Shown here piece by piece: positions 24,708 through 34,590 of a stretch of 64,000 nt of DNA. The stretch covers positions 1-64,000 of the forward strand of contig NZ_JAODMP010000067.1 of NCBI RefSeq assembly GCF_025464835.1, given 5' to 3'. Each line of letters starts with the position of its first letter. Within the stretch, counting starts at the first letter, position 1. The stretch comes from Mycetocola sp. GTDB lineage: Bacteria > Actinomycetota > Actinomycetes > Actinomycetales > Microbacteriaceae. The notes beneath the pieces were generated by a model, which saw only the letters and a list, made by a program, of their open reading frames with translations, did not search any database and was not told the origin of the DNA. The position numbers and the translations under genes were made by a program.

Positions 24708-25748
24708 TCAGTCCAGCTGGCTGAGCCATGCCCGCGCGGATGTCTCCCACTTCGCGTAGGCAGCCGGGTGGGCAGACTTCTGGACCGCTTGCGCCGCCTC
24801 GGTGAGTGACATCGACGTCCACCCCGGTATGTCGAAAAGCCCGCGGGTCAGGCCGGGGTTCGGGTTCGCTGAGCCACCGAGAAACGCCTTTGTCGCCCGC
24901 ACCGGGTCCAGAAGCTGTGCCGGTGTTCCCCAGCCCTGGCTCGGTCGCTGTTGGAAGAGTCCGAGCGAGTCCCGGTCTCCGAACCGGACGTTGCGGAGGC
25001 TTGACTCCTGCGCGGCGGACGCGAGGGTGACGACGATGGCCTTGTCACTTGCGCCGAGGGATCGCGCCGTCGAGATGATGATGCGCGCGTTCGCCGCCAT
25101 CTCCTCGCTCAGCGGCGTCACCGCGCCCGGGGTCGCTCCTGGCGAGGGTTTCGGGCTCGGAGCGGCGGTCGCGGCAGGAACGGATGCCCTGGCTGCGCCG
25201 GGCGCCGGAACGAGAAGGGACTGGCCGGGGTAGATGATGCTCGAGGCGCTGAGGTTGTTCGCGGCCAGGAGAGCGGCGATGCTCACCCCGTTGGCTGCGG
25301 CGATGCCGCTGACGGTGTCCCCTGAGGCCACGGTGTGACTCGATGACGAGGCCGGTGCTGCCTGCGGTGCGGATGTCGCGGTCGCCCCGGTGAGTTTGAG
25401 TACCTGGCCCGGGAAGATGAGGCTCGACCAGCCGAGCCCGTTGAGGGCGAGCAGGGACGCTGTGGCGATACCGAAAGTGGAAGCAATCGAACTGACCGTG
25501 TCACCTGAGGCCACCGTGTATTGGGCTGGCGGCGCCTGTACAGCGACCGGAACGATCGCCTGGGGGAGCGGTGCAGGGCTCGGCGCACTCGAACGCGGGG
25601 CACCCAGCGGGGCAGCGGCGGCTTCTGCCGGCATCGAAACGTGGATGCTGGCAGCCAGTGATCCGGTCAGAAGGATCGGAAGCGTGAGATTGCGTGCCCG
25701 CTGGCGCGGGTCGGCTGCTGTCCGCGGTGTCGCTGGTCGTTGCGCCAT
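24708..25748 (-). CDS. Secreted protein with two LysM domains and a lysozyme-like C-terminal domain
   Basis: 346 residues. A basic N-terminus with a hydrophobic stretch (about 20-45, LTLPILLTGSLAASIHVS) acts as signal peptide or anchor. Two LysM repeats follow (about 76-120 and 136-182; both contain VASGDTVS and a PGQ turn), then a Pro/Ala-rich linker. The C-terminal domain (about 215-346) has AAQESSLRN, FGDRDSLGLFQQRPSQGWG and a conserved tail of a goose-type-like peptidoglycan hydrolase fold; the Glu in QESSL is the likely catalytic acid. It probably binds and trims peptidoglycan. It lies 127 bp upstream of the PASTA kinase gene on the same strand. Confidence 0.82.
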   Translation of the reverse strand: MAQRPATPRTAADPRQRARNLTLPILLTGSLAASIHVSMPAEAAAAPLGAPRSSAPSPAPLPQAIVPVAVQAPPAQYTVASGDTVSSIASTFGIATASLLALNGLGWSSLIFPGQVLKLTGATATSAPQAAPASSSSHTVASGDTVSGIAAANGVSIAALLAANNLSASSIIYPGQSLLVPAPGAARASVPAATAAPSPKPSPGATPGAVTPLSEEMAANARIIISTARSLGASDKAIVVTLASAAQESSLRNVRFGDRDSLGLFQQRPSQGWGTPAQLLDPVRATKAFLGGSANPNPGLTRGLFDIPGWTSMSLTEAAQAVQKSAHPAAYAKWETSARAWLSQLD

Positions 25749-25900
25749 GAAAATATGGCCCCCATTCGTGTGTCAATGGCCCCCACGCTCCCACACCCCT
25801 GTGCCCGGAGTCAACCAAAGTGACCCTTGTGGTTCGGCGTAACCTGCTCGAAACATGACGAAGGCTCCGCCGGGGCGGGCTGATCTGTCACACTCATACG

Positions 25901-26245
25901 GTGACAGATGTGTATGAAGACCGACAGTGGCTGACAATTCCCGACCTCGTTGAGAAACTCAACCTCACGCCGAGCAGGATCCGCCGGCTGATCGAAGAAC
26001 GACAGCTCCTCGCGATCAAGCGCAACGGGGTGCTGAGCGTCCCGGCCGCTTTCCTCGGCGAGGAGGATCTGCCGCTCAGCGAACTGAGAGGCACCCTGTT
26101 CGTGCTGGCAGACGCCCGGTTCACCGACGATGAAGCGATGGAGTGGATGCTCAGTACCGAGGAGAGCCTCGGTGCCGCGCCGATCGATGCACTCCGAGCC
26201 GGCCGCAAGGCCGAGGTACGCAGGGTCGCCCAGGCGCTGGCCTGA
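25901..26245 (+). CDS. Rv2175c-family DNA-binding protein
   Basis: 114 residues from GTG 25901. An N-terminal winged helix (about 8-60: QWLTIPDLVEKLNLTPSRIRR, then LIEERQLLAIKRNGVLSVPA) is followed by a small helical domain (DDEAMEWMLSTEESLGAAPIDAL). In M. tuberculosis Rv2175c is a nucleoid-type DNA-binding protein phosphorylated by the adjacent kinase PknL, which blocks DNA binding. Here the gene lies close to the kinase with only the LysM gene between, which supports the same kinase-substrate pairing. The 152-bp gap to the divergent LysM gene carries the promoters; no clear boxes were seen. Confidence 0.88.
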   Translation: MTDVYEDRQWLTIPDLVEKLNLTPSRIRRLIEERQLLAIKRNGVLSVPAAFLGEEDLPLSELRGTLFVLADARFTDDEAMEWMLSTEESLGAAPIDALRAGRKAEVRRVAQALA

Positions 26246-26268
26246 CCGCAGCGCGCGTCGTCCGCCTC

Positions 26269-27363
26269 TCAGTGGCTTCGGCGAGTCACGGCTTCCGCGA
26301 GCGAGAGCAACCGGGCCGTCGCGTTTTCGCTCAGGGCCGCACCGTGCAGTGCCTCGGTAGCGCGACCGACATTCTCGGAGATCATCGATTCCACCTTCTC
26401 GACGGCCCCCGATTCCCGGATCGTCGCCTGGAGCGATGAGACCTGATCGGCGGTGAGACCGGCGTCTCCGAGGAGTTCGTCGAAGATGCGCCTGGCCGTC
26501 GGCGGCAGCGCCGTCCTGGCCAGTGCCACGAGCACCGTGCGCTTCCCTTCGAGAAGATCGTCGCCGCTCGGCTTTCCCGTGACATCGGCGTCTCCGAAGA
26601 CGCCGAGCAGGTCATCGCGCAGCTGGAAGGCGATACCGAGGGGGAGCCCGAAAGCCCGCAGCGCCGCCACCTGCCGTTCCGATCCACCCGCGAGCAGTGC
26701 ACCGATCACAAGTGGGCTTTCGACGCTGTACTTCGCCGACTTATAGGTCAGCACCTGTTCCGCCCTGGCGAGCTGTTCCGCTTCCGGGTGAGAACGCCAC
26801 GCGCTCTCTTCGAGGATGTCGAGGTACTGCCCGGCGGTGACTTCGGTGCGCATCCTGACGAACTCCGCCCTCGCCGCCAGCCGGGACGCCTGCGGGAGAA
26901 AGGCCAGGCCCTCGTCGAGGAGTTCGTCGCTCCAGCCGAGCAGCAGGTCACCGAGGAGGATCGCGGCGGCGCGGCCGTACGGATCACCATCGCCTTCCCA
27001 GCCGGAATTCCGGTGAAGGGACTCGAACCGCCGGTGCGCGGCCGGCGCACCACGGCGTGTGTCTGAGTTGTCGATGAGGTCGTCGTGAATGAGCGCGGCA
27101 GCGTGGAAGATCTCGAGAGCACCGGCCACAGACACCACTGCCTCGAGGTCGTCGGACGGGTTCGCCGACGCCCGCGGGACACTGTTCCAGCCCCAGTAGC
27201 AGAAGCTCGCTCTGAAGCGTTTGCCACCGCTGAGAAACTCCCGAGAGAAGGCAGAAAACGGCGCAAGATCAGCGCCCACTTGAGCGAGAATGGGTTCACG
27301 CGACCGCAGGAAAGAGTCGATTCGCGACTGGACCAGATCGTGCAGGTTGGCAGTTTCACTCAC
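26269..27363 (-). CDS. Polyprenyl diphosphate synthase (IdsA-like)
   Basis: 364 residues from GTG 27363. It carries both aspartate-rich motifs: DDLID at 94-98 (LIHDDLIDNSDTRRG) and LRDDLLGVFGD near 248. GGKRFRA at 46-52 binds isopentenyl diphosphate. It makes a trans-polyprenyl diphosphate (geranylgeranyl or similar) from IPP and allylic primers, feeding menaquinone side chains, carotenoids or lipid carriers. Chain length is not decided by the residues I can inspect. In synteny it sits where mycobacteria have idsA2 (Rv2173), near pknL and Rv2175c. It is divergent from the DUF3040 gene with a 77-bp gap. Confidence 0.93.
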   Translation of the reverse strand: MSETANLHDLVQSRIDSFLRSREPILAQVGADLAPFSAFSREFLSGGKRFRASFCYWGWNSVPRASANPSDDLEAVVSVAGALEIFHAAALIHDDLIDNSDTRRGAPAAHRRFESLHRNSGWEGDGDPYGRAAAILLGDLLLGWSDELLDEGLAFLPQASRLAARAEFVRMRTEVTAGQYLDILEESAWRSHPEAEQLARAEQVLTYKSAKYSVESPLVIGALLAGGSERQVAALRAFGLPLGIAFQLRDDLLGVFGDADVTGKPSGDDLLEGKRTVLVALARTALPPTARRIFDELLGDAGLTADQVSSLQATIRESGAVEKVESMISENVGRATEALHGAALSENATARLLSLAEAVTRRSH

Positions 27364-27440
27364 AGCGCTAGCCTAGCGATCTGACCATGGCTAGAATTGA
27401 CCCGATGGACCTGTGTCGCACCCGAGTTGGAGGGAACATC

Positions 27441-27827
27441 ATGCCACTGTCTGAACAGGAGCAACGGCTTCTTGATGAGATGGAGCGCAACCTCTACCGG
27501 AACGACGCCGACTTCGTGTCGACCGTCGGAGATCGGCGTGGTCGCCCCACCTATCGAAGTATCGCGCTCGGAAGCGTCATCACCATTGTGGGTGCCGCCG
27601 CTCTCGTGCTCGGTGTCGTCCTGCAGCAGCCGCTCGTCGGCATCCTCGGTTTCGGCATGATGCTCGCCGGCGTTCTGGTGGCCATCAGTCCAGGCAAGGC
27701 AGGCGCGCAGGAGTCGAGTGACAAGGGCGGATTCGCATCCGCCTCGGCGGGCAACCGCCCGAAGGGCTCGACCACATTCATGGACCGTATGAACGAGCGC
27801 TGGGACAAGCGCCAGGACGACCGCTAA
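27441..27827 (+). CDS. DUF3040 membrane protein
   Basis: 128 residues from ATG 27441 with GGAGG eight bases upstream; an earlier ATG at 27387 has no ribosome site. The N-terminus MPLSEQEQRLLDEMERNLY is the DUF3040 signature. Two transmembrane helices (about 44-62 and 68-86) are joined by a short turn, and the polar C-terminal tail ends in basic and acidic residues. In actinobacteria this gene stands just upstream of mraZ; function is unknown, but the place suggests an envelope or division role. A textbook terminator follows (27857-27886). Confidence 0.9.
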   Translation: MPLSEQEQRLLDEMERNLYRNDADFVSTVGDRRGRPTYRSIALGSVITIVGAAALVLGVVLQQPLVGILGFGMMLAGVLVAISPGKAGAQESSDKGGFASASAGNRPKGSTTFMDRMNERWDKRQDDR

Positions 27828-27856
27828 GCGGTTCCTCCACTTCCTTCCCTCAGTAC

Positions 27857-27886
27857 AGGGCCGACCGGCAGGTCGGCCCTTTTTTT
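27857..27886 (+). terminator. Rho-independent terminator after the DUF3040 gene
   Basis: AGGGCCGACC (27857-27866) and GGTCGGCCCT (27871-27880) form a perfect 10-bp stem with a four-base loop, followed by a T-run. It separates the DUF3040 gene from the mraZ-dcw operon. Confidence 0.95.
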
Positions 27887-28043
27887 GCGCCCTGATGCGC
27901 CCCGGACGACGGTTCCCTTCGCCAGCAGCGGCCAATTCCTCCCGGTGACCGCAAAACTGCTCCCATTCCCTCCACCCTAAAGCGCCGCGTAGATCCGGGC
28001 CTCGCAAGGACGTTCACCGCGCCAATATCACGCTTTCCGTGAC

Positions 28044-28076
28044 TTTGTGGTGCGAAGTGGAGTAAAGTGGAGCAAA
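28044..28076 (+). promoter_or_regulatory. MraZ operator: three 10-bp spaced GTGG repeats
   Basis: GTGGTGCGAA, GTGGAGTAAA and GTGGAGCAAA start at 28047, 28057 and 28067, 35-65 bp upstream of the mraZ ATG at 28111. Tandem TGGNG-type boxes one helical turn apart are the known binding pattern of the MraZ ring, which usually represses its own operon. Confidence 0.85.
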
Positions 28077-28110
28077 CCTGAGATGGCCGGAGCGAAAGGG
28101 GGGCGCAGCG

Positions 28111-28542
28111 ATGTTTCTTGGCACCTACGCCCCGAAGCTCGACGAGAAAGGCCGCATCATCCTCCCCGCGAAGTTCCGCGACGAACTCGCCGGGGGAGTG
28201 GTCATGACCCGCGGCCAGGAGCACTGCGTCTACGTCTTCAGCACCCGCGAGTTCGAGTCCCTCCACGAGAAGATCCGCCAGGCGCCCGTGACCAGCAAGC
28301 AGGCCCGTGACTACCTCCGTGTGTTCCTCTCCGGCGCCAGTGCAGAGACGCCTGACAAGCAACACCGTGTCACCGTGCCATCCACGCTCCGCAACTACGC
28401 CGGTCTCAGCCGCGATCTCACCGTGATCGGGGCGGGAAGCCGCGCCGAGATCTGGGACACCGAAGCCTGGGAGGCCTACCTGGCCGAACAGGAAGCAGCA
28501 TTTTCCGATACCGCCGAGGAGGTGATCCCCGGACTCTTCTAG
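28111..28542 (+). CDS. mraZ: Transcriptional regulator MraZ
   Basis: 143 residues, ATG with AGGGGGG upstream. Two AbrB-like (SpoVT/MraZ) modules: [21 protein letters not shown] at the N-terminus and [20 protein letters not shown] in the middle, each with the DxxGR(I/V)xxP-type loop that contacts DNA. MraZ forms a ring and binds tandem GTGG boxes, three of which lie just upstream, so it probably controls its own transcription and the dcw genes. The 104-bp gap to rsmH holds no other gene. Confidence 0.97.
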   Translation: MFLGTYAPKLDEKGRIILPAKFRDELAGGVVMTRGQEHCVYVFSTREFESLHEKIRQAPVTSKQARDYLRVFLSGASAETPDKQHRVTVPSTLRNYAGLSRDLTVIGAGSRAEIWDTEAWEAYLAEQEAAFSDTAEEVIPGLF

Positions 28543-28646
28543 TCCCTGAAACCTGACTCCCAGCCGTTCACGCGCCCTGACACACTTCCCCGGTGCCAGG
28601 TCGGAATGGATGGGGATCAGGCTCCAGGGGCGCTCCGGACAGATCC

Positions 28647-29603
28647 ATGGAATTGAACAACATCCACACCCCAGTGCTGCTCGAACGCTGCATCGAGCTC
28701 CTGGCCCCCGCGATCAGCAAGCCGGGCGCCGTGCTCGTCGACGCGACCCTCGGCATGGGCGGTCACGCTGAAGCGATCCTCGAGCGGTTCCCTGAACTGA
28801 CCCTCGTCGGCCTTGACCGCGACCTCGACGCCCTTGCCATCGCCGAAGAACGACTGAAACGCTTCTCCACGCGGTTCCACCCGGTGCACACCGTCTACGA
28901 CGGCATCCGAGAAGCGCTCGACTCCCTCGGGATCGCGCACGCCAGCGGCGTCCTCTTCGACCTGGGCGTCTCCTCGCTCCAGCTCGACCGCGTCGAGCGA
29001 GGTTTCTCGTACTCCCAGGACGCCCCGCTCGACATGCGTATGGATGCCACCAGTGAACTGACCGCGGCCCACATCCTCGCCACATACCGCGAGGGCGACC
29101 TGCGCCGCATCTTCGAGGACTACGGCGAAGAGAAGCTCGCCGGCCGCTATGCGCGGAAAATCGTCGAGGCTCGCGCCGTCGAGCCGATCACCCGTTCTGG
29201 TCGACTGGTCCAGCTGCTGCAGGATGCCACCCCCGCTGCGGTTGCGCGCGCAGGGCATCCGGCCAAGCGAGTCTTCCAGGCCCTGCGTATCGAAGTGAAC
29301 ACCGAATTGAGCGTCCTCCGGGCAGCGATCCCCGCTGCCCTCGAAACGCTCGAAGTGGGCGGGCGGATCGTCGTCCTCTCCTACCAGTCGCTCGAGGACC
29401 GCATCGTCAAACGCGACCTCCAGGCGGCAGCCGCATCGACCTCGCCGCCCGGGCTTCCCGTCGAACTTCCCGAGCATTCCCCGCGCTTCAAGCTCCTCGT
29501 CCGGGGAGCGGAGCTCGCCACAGACGCCGAAAAAGCAGAGAACCCACGCGCGACCCCCGTCCGGTTGCGTGCGGCTGAACGACTGAAGATGAGGAACCCA
29601 TGA
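28647..29603 (+). CDS. rsmH: 16S rRNA m4C1402 methyltransferase
   Basis: 318 residues from ATG 28647 ([18 protein letters not shown]); the GTG at 28593 would add 18 unrelated residues. SAM motif I is [15 protein letters not shown], followed by [11 protein letters not shown] and [11 protein letters not shown]; the C-terminal [13 protein letters not shown] and [18 protein letters not shown] are family hallmarks. The enzyme N4-methylates C1402 in the ribosomal decoding centre. As usual it is the second gene of the dcw cluster. The stop overlaps the next start as ATGA (29600-29603). Confidence 0.97.
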   Translation: MELNNIHTPVLLERCIELLAPAISKPGAVLVDATLGMGGHAEAILERFPELTLVGLDRDLDALAIAEERLKRFSTRFHPVHTVYDGIREALDSLGIAHASGVLFDLGVSSLQLDRVERGFSYSQDAPLDMRMDATSELTAAHILATYREGDLRRIFEDYGEEKLAGRYARKIVEARAVEPITRSGRLVQLLQDATPAAVARAGHPAKRVFQALRIEVNTELSVLRAAIPAALETLEVGGRIVVLSYQSLEDRIVKRDLQAAAASTSPPGLPVELPEHSPRFKLLVRGAELATDAEKAENPRATPVRLRAAERLKMRNP

Positions 29604-30187
29604 GCGCAACAGCAGTCAGCGTCCCCCGTAGGGCGTTCGCTCCCTCCCCTCAAGAGACAGCACCACGGCCGGTTCGGGCCGTCCCGGCCGCGGCCCAGCG
29701 CCCCAAGCCGAAGCTCGCATACGCCGTTGTCGCCATCGGCGGTGTCCTGGCGATGGTGGTGGTGCAGCTCCTTCTCAGCGTCGGACTCAGCCACGGCGCA
29801 TACGAGATCTCAGCGTTGCAGCAACAGCAGCAGACGCTCAGCTGGCAGCAGCAGTCCGCCTCCAACGACCTGCTCGAAGTGTCTTCACCGCAGTTCATCG
29901 CGGCGAACGCCCAGGCGCTCGGCATGGTGATCAACGGCACTCCCGCGTACCTCCGGCTCTCCGACGCCGCTGTCATCGGCGTGCCGGCCGCGGCGATGGA
30001 GGAGACCGAGATCCCCGTGGGTCCTTCGACACTCGTGGCCAACTCGCTCATCGACGGTGTGCCGCTCGTCACCGTGCCAGGAGCGACTGTCGACCCCGAT
30101 GCAAGCGCAACAGGCGTGGCAAACGCGGCACAGCCGATCCCGCCTCTATCGTTGGAAAATGGCATCCCCGCGCCACAGACCCGTTAG
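29600..30187 (+). CDS. ftsL: FtsL-like septum protein
   Basis: 195 residues. A Pro-rich cytoplasmic N-terminus precedes one transmembrane helix (about 38-61: [21 protein letters not shown]), then a short extracellular coiled coil rich in Gln and Ser ([20 protein letters not shown]), and a long C-terminal tail with low complexity. Position between rsmH and ftsI and this bitopic layout identify the FtsL/DivIC role, bridging FtsQ with FtsW-FtsI. The primary sequence of FtsL is weakly conserved, so the call rests on context and topology. ATGA overlap with rsmH. Confidence 0.8.
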   Translation: MSATAVSVPRRAFAPSPQETAPRPVRAVPAAAQRPKPKLAYAVVAIGGVLAMVVVQLLLSVGLSHGAYEISALQQQQQTLSWQQQSASNDLLEVSSPQFIAANAQALGMVINGTPAYLRLSDAAVIGVPAAAMEETEIPVGPSTLVANSLIDGVPLVTVPGATVDPDASATGVANAAQPIPPLSLENGIPAPQTR

Positions 30188-30202
30188 GCGCCGGATCCCC
30201 GG

Positions 30203-32014
30203 ATGGCACGGTTCAAAGGACAACACGTGGTGAAACACTCAGTCTCGACACGGCGTCGAGTGGCAGCGTCGATTCTCTGCGTGGTCATCATCGTCGGAGC
30301 CTTCGTCGTCCGGCTGGTAGACATCCAGGTCGTCCGCGCCGACCAGCTCGTCACCGCCTCACTCGAGAAGACATCCGGCGCGGGCACTCTCTACGCCCCT
30401 CGGGGCAACATCGTCGACACCAACGGCGTCCTGCTCGCGGCCAGCGTGACTCTGTTCGACGTCACCATTTCCCCGAAGGATGTCGACGACATCAGCCGGA
30501 AGGACGAGAACGGGGACACGGTCACCATTCCGGCGGCTGAAGCTCTTGCCGAGGTCGCGGCCGTCATCGGCCAGAAGCCGGAGGTCGTGCAACAGATCGT
30601 GAAGGACGCTCTCACAAACGATCCGTCGTCGAACTTCGCCTTCCTCACGCGCAGCGTCGACTACGCCACATACCAGGCACTCATCGACCTGAAAAAGCGC
30701 GGGACCTGGTGGATCTACACCCAGCAGACCTCCGGCCGGACGTACCCGAACGGAGCCGTTGCCGGGAACGTCGTCGGCTATGTCGGAAGCGACAATGCCG
30801 GCCTCGGGGGTCTCGAGCTGGCATACGACACGTGTCTGACCGGTCAGAACGGCCAGCAGGCGTTCCAGCGAAGCAAGGACAACGTGGCGCTTCCGGGGAC
30901 GACGGAGATCACCAAACAGCCGGAACCAGGCGGCGAGCTCAAGCTGACGATCGACAGTGACCTCAACTGGTACCTGCAGCAGCTCGTGGCTTCGCAGGTC
31001 CAGGCGCAGGGTGCGAAGTGGGGCACCATCACGGTGACAGAGGCGAAGACGGGCAAGATCAGGGCGATCGCCGAAGCCCCATCCCTCGACCCCAACGACG
31101 TGTCATCGACCGCATCCGAGAACAGGCGATCACGGGTGTTCCAGGACCGCTTCGAGCCCGGGTCGGTCTTCAAGCCCCTCACGGCGGCGTCCCTCATCGA
31201 CGCCGGACTAGCCACGCCGGCATCCCCGGTCGTCGCGGACTACCGGTACAAGCCAAAAAACGGTGCAAGCATCAAGGACGCTCTCCCGCACGAGCGCCAG
31301 CAGCTGACGCTCGCCGGTGTGCTTCAGACCTCGTCCAACACCGGCACAAGCCAACTCGGCGAGCGGCTCAGCCCCGAAAAACGCTACAACTACCTCAACG
31401 CGTTCGGCTTCGGTCACGGCAGCTCCATCGGCTTCCCCGGCGAGCAGAAGGGTGTGCTCCACCCCTGGCAGGAATGGGACAACCAGACGTACTACACGAC
31501 GATGTTCGGGCAGGGAGTCGATGTCACCGGCATCGAACTCGCCGGCGCCTACCAGGCCATCGCCAACCTCGGCGAGAGACTTCCACTCACTCTGATCGAG
31601 GGATGCAGCTACCCGGACGGCACGGTGACCGAGGTCCCTGCGGAGCCGAAAGCGGTACGCGTGGTTTCCGAGAAGGCAGCCTTGGAAACACTCGGCATGA
31701 TGGAGACAGTCGTCACCGAGGGCTTCTGGTCCGCGTCGCTCGAGATCCCCGGCTACCGCGTCGCGGCGAAGTCCGGGACGGGTGAGCAGATCATCGACGG
31801 TATACTTCAAGACACGTTCTATTCATCGATGGCAGGCGCGGTTCCGGCCGACGATCCTGAATACGTGGTCACCGTCACCCTGAAAGACCCGCTGTACAAG
31901 CGGTCGTCAGCGGCGGCAGCACCCGTGTTCAAAGAAGCGGTCCTTCAGGTGATCAAGAAGTACGGAATTCCACCGTCGGCGACCCCAGGTGCGAACTACC
32001 CGGGAACCTACTAA
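30203..32014 (+). CDS. ftsI: Septal peptidoglycan transpeptidase (class B PBP, PBP3)
   Basis: 603 residues from ATG 30203; GTG codons at 30227 and 30230 follow a better ribosome site (AAAGGA) and may be the true start, shortening the protein by 8 or 9 residues. One N-terminal transmembrane helix (about 21-42) is followed by the PBP dimerisation domain with GTLYAPRGNIVDTNG. The transpeptidase domain has SxxK as SVFK (Ser321, Lys324), SxN as Ser377-Ser-Asn379, and KSGTGE (Lys523). It cross-links septal peptidoglycan with FtsW. It is followed directly by murF; murE, normally next, is absent. Confidence 0.95.
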   Translation: MARFKGQHVVKHSVSTRRRVAASILCVVIIVGAFVVRLVDIQVVRADQLVTASLEKTSGAGTLYAPRGNIVDTNGVLLAASVTLFDVTISPKDVDDISRKDENGDTVTIPAAEALAEVAAVIGQKPEVVQQIVKDALTNDPSSNFAFLTRSVDYATYQALIDLKKRGTWWIYTQQTSGRTYPNGAVAGNVVGYVGSDNAGLGGLELAYDTCLTGQNGQQAFQRSKDNVALPGTTEITKQPEPGGELKLTIDSDLNWYLQQLVASQVQAQGAKWGTITVTEAKTGKIRAIAEAPSLDPNDVSSTASENRRSRVFQDRFEPGSVFKPLTAASLIDAGLATPASPVVADYRYKPKNGASIKDALPHERQQLTLAGVLQTSSNTGTSQLGERLSPEKRYNYLNAFGFGHGSSIGFPGEQKGVLHPWQEWDNQTYYTTMFGQGVDVTGIELAGAYQAIANLGERLPLTLIEGCSYPDGTVTEVPAEPKAVRVVSEKAALETLGMMETVVTEGFWSASLEIPGYRVAAKSGTGEQIIDGILQDTFYSSMAGAVPADDPEYVVTVTLKDPLYKRSSAAAAPVFKEAVLQVIKKYGIPPSATPGANYPGTY

Positions 32015-32084
32015 ACCAATGGCGCGAGTCGATGCCCGCTCGCGCAGGCTGCACGATACCGAGCGTGCCGGAAAGATACCTCAC

Positions 32085-33500
32085 ATGATTCGATTGACGC
32101 TGTCCGAGATCGCACACCGGCTCTCAGGCACCCTGCACGCCGCTGGGACGGATGCCACCGAGGACACGGTCGTGGACGGCCCGGTCGAAACCGACTCCCG
32201 TGAGATCGTGCCAGGCGGCGTGTTCGTGGCCAAACGCGGAGACGACACCGACGGGCATCTGTTCGTCGACGCCGCGGTCGACCGCGGGGCTGCCCTCGCC
32301 ATCGTCGAGCACCCGCTCGAGAGCGCGGTGGCCCAGATCGTGGTTGAGGATGCCGTTACCGCCCTCGGCGAACTCGCCCGGTTCGTGGTGGAGCGGGTTC
32401 GCGCCGCCGGGAACCTCACGGTCATCGGTATCACCGGGTCCAACGGTAAAACCACAACGAAGAACATGCTCGAGAGGATCCTCTCGGCCGAAGGTGAGAC
32501 CGTCGCCCCCATCCGTTCGTTCAACAACTCCGTCGGCGCGCCGACCACGATGCTCCGCACCACCGAATCCACCCGCTACCTGATCGTCGAGATGGGTGCG
32601 AGCGGAATCGGCGACATCGCGCGGCTCGTGTCGATGGCCAAACCGGACATCGGCGTCGTTCTCAAGGTGGGACTGGCCCACGCCGGAGGGTTCGGCGGCA
32701 TCGACGCCACCCTCGCCGCCAAGACCGAGATGGTCACCGACCTTGCCGCAGATGGCGTCGCCGTTCTGAACGCCGACGATTTCAGGGTGGCGTCGATGGC
32801 CGAACGCACTTCCGCGCGGGTGCTCCGCTTCGGAGAGGACCCTTCGGCGGAGATCCGCGCAAGCGACATCTCCGGCTCCCGGACCGGGACGGCCTTCACC
32901 GCACACGTGCCGGGAGAGGAGCCCGTGCGCGTGCAGCTCCGTGTCCTCGGCGAGCACCACGTCTGGAACGCGCTGGCTGCGATCGCGGTCGCTCGCACCG
33001 TCGGCGTGCCCCTTGCCCGTTCCGCTGCCGCGCTCGAGACTCTTTCGCGGGCCGAACGCTGGCGCATGGAGGTACTCGGCGGCCGGGATGACGTCACCAT
33101 CATCAACGACGCCTACAACGCAAGCCCTGACTCCATGTCCGCCGCAATCAAAACTCTTGCCCAGATCTCCGAGCCGGGCAAGCGCACCATCGCCGTGCTC
33201 GGTGCCATGAGCGAGCTCGGTGAGTACTCGGGAGAAGAACACGATCGGATCGGGCTGCAACTGGTGCGCCTGAACATCTCCCGGCTCGTCGTCGTCGGCC
33301 AGGAGGCCCGCCGGATGCACATCAGCGCCATCAACGAAGGCTCCTGGGATGGCGAGAGCGTGTACTTTGGCGATATGGATGCGGCCTACGACTACCTCGC
33401 TGCAGAGATCACCCCGGGGGACACGGTTCTTGTGAAGTCCTCGAACTCTGCCAAATTGCGATTCCTGGGCGACCGATTAGGAGAACTGTTCTCGTGGTAG
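32085..33500 (+). CDS. murF: UDP-MurNAc-tripeptide:D-Ala-D-Ala ligase
   Basis: 471 residues from ATG 32085 ([13 protein letters not shown]); the open frame starts earlier at 31989 but those residues match no MurF. Three Mur-ligase domains: N-terminal UDP-binding ([14 protein letters not shown]), ATP-binding with [12 protein letters not shown], and a C-terminal domain with [11 protein letters not shown], a MurF hallmark, and [10 protein letters not shown]. It adds D-Ala-D-Ala to UDP-MurNAc-tripeptide, completing the precursor. It overlaps mraY by seven bases. The 70 bp from the ftsI stop to this start hold no murE. Confidence 0.97.
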   Translation: MIRLTLSEIAHRLSGTLHAAGTDATEDTVVDGPVETDSREIVPGGVFVAKRGDDTDGHLFVDAAVDRGAALAIVEHPLESAVAQIVVEDAVTALGELARFVVERVRAAGNLTVIGITGSNGKTTTKNMLERILSAEGETVAPIRSFNNSVGAPTTMLRTTESTRYLIVEMGASGIGDIARLVSMAKPDIGVVLKVGLAHAGGFGGIDATLAAKTEMVTDLAADGVAVLNADDFRVASMAERTSARVLRFGEDPSAEIRASDISGSRTGTAFTAHVPGEEPVRVQLRVLGEHHVWNALAAIAVARTVGVPLARSAAALETLSRAERWRMEVLGGRDDVTIINDAYNASPDSMSAAIKTLAQISEPGKRTIAVLGAMSELGEYSGEEHDRIGLQLVRLNISRLVVVGQEARRMHISAINEGSWDGESVYFGDMDAAYDYLAAEITPGDTVLVKSSNSAKLRFLGDRLGELFSW

Positions 33501-34588
33501 CACTCCTCACCGCCGGCGCGCTCGCGATGGCGTTCTCGCTGTTCCTCACCCCGCTGTTCGTCAAACTCTTCAAGAAGCTGGAGTGGGGCCAGTTCATCCG
33601 CGACGACGGTCCGAAGTCCCACCACGCCAAGCGTGGCACCGCGACGATGGGCGGTCTGGTCATCATCGCCGCCACCCTGTTCGGGTTCTTCACCGCCATG
33701 CTCATCACCGGCGATTCCATCAGTGTGTCAGCACTGCTCGTGCTGTTCCTGATGGTGGGCCTCGGCGTCGTCGGGTTCATCGACGACTTCACCAAGACCC
33801 GCAAGCAGCGGAGCCTCGGCCTCGGCGGCTGGGCGAAGATCTTCGGCCAGGTTCTCGTGGCCGTGACGTTCGGCATCCTCGCCATCAACTTCCCCAGCGC
33901 GGATGCCGTCACCCCGGCCTCCACGGCGATCTCGCTGACCCGCGACCTCCCGATCGACCTCATGATTCTCGGCCCTGTGGTCGGCGTCACGCTGTACCTG
34001 CTGTGGACGAGTTTCATCGTCACCGCAGCGTCCAACGGCGTCAACGTCACCGACGGCCTCGACGGGCTTGCGACAGGGGCGTCGATCCTCGCGCTCGGGT
34101 CATACGTCATCATCGGCTTCTGGCAGTACAACCAGTCCTGCTTCGGCTCCGCCCTCGCCGACGATGTGGCATACAAATGCTACGAAGTACGTGACCCGCT
34201 GGCCCTCGCGATCGTCGCGGCGGCGATCTGCGGCGCTCTCATCGGGTTCCTGTGGTGGAACACCTCCCCGGCGTCGATTTTCCTCGGCGACACCGGCTCC
34301 CTCGCGCTCGGTGGAGCGATCGCCGCTCTGGCCATCCTCACCCGTACCGAGCTCCTCCTCGTCCTCATCGGCGGTCTCTTCGTCATCGAGACCGGCTCCG
34401 TCATCGTGCAGCGCGCATACTTCAAGGTCACACGGGGCAAGCGGATTTTCCGGATGAGCCCGATCCACCACCACTTCGAGCTCAAGGGTTGGGCTGAAGT
34501 GACTGTCGTCGTGCGGTTCTGGATCGTCGGCGGGCTGCTCGTCGCCGCCGGAGTCGGGACCTTCTACCTCGAGTGGATCCTGAGATAG
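33494..34588 (+). CDS. mraY: Phospho-MurNAc-pentapeptide transferase
   Basis: 364 residues, GTG start overlapping the murF stop. It is polytopic, with about ten transmembrane helices. Active-site landmarks include the first loop [16 protein letters not shown], the catalytic Asp pair region [19 protein letters not shown] with the Asp-Gly motif, and [14 protein letters not shown]. It transfers phospho-MurNAc-pentapeptide to undecaprenyl phosphate, giving lipid I at the cytoplasmic face of the membrane. Between murF and murD, as in the standard dcw order. Confidence 0.98.
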   Translation: MVALLTAGALAMAFSLFLTPLFVKLFKKLEWGQFIRDDGPKSHHAKRGTATMGGLVIIAATLFGFFTAMLITGDSISVSALLVLFLMVGLGVVGFIDDFTKTRKQRSLGLGGWAKIFGQVLVAVTFGILAINFPSADAVTPASTAISLTRDLPIDLMILGPVVGVTLYLLWTSFIVTAASNGVNVTDGLDGLATGASILALGSYVIIGFWQYNQSCFGSALADDVAYKCYEVRDPLALAIVAAAICGALIGFLWWNTSPASIFLGDTGSLALGGAIAALAILTRTELLLVLIGGLFVIETGSVIVQRAYFKVTRGKRIFRMSPIHHHFELKGWAEVTVVVRFWIVGGLLVAAGVGTFYLEWILR

Positions 34589-34590
34589 CC

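Noticed and set aside
30203-30230. GTG 30227/30230 as the sure start of ftsI
   Set aside because: The better ribosome site favours it, but the upstream ATG is also possible, so the longer form was kept with a note.
32124-33320. A 398-residue minus-strand open frame in murF
   Set aside because: Shadow of murF, low complexity, no motif.
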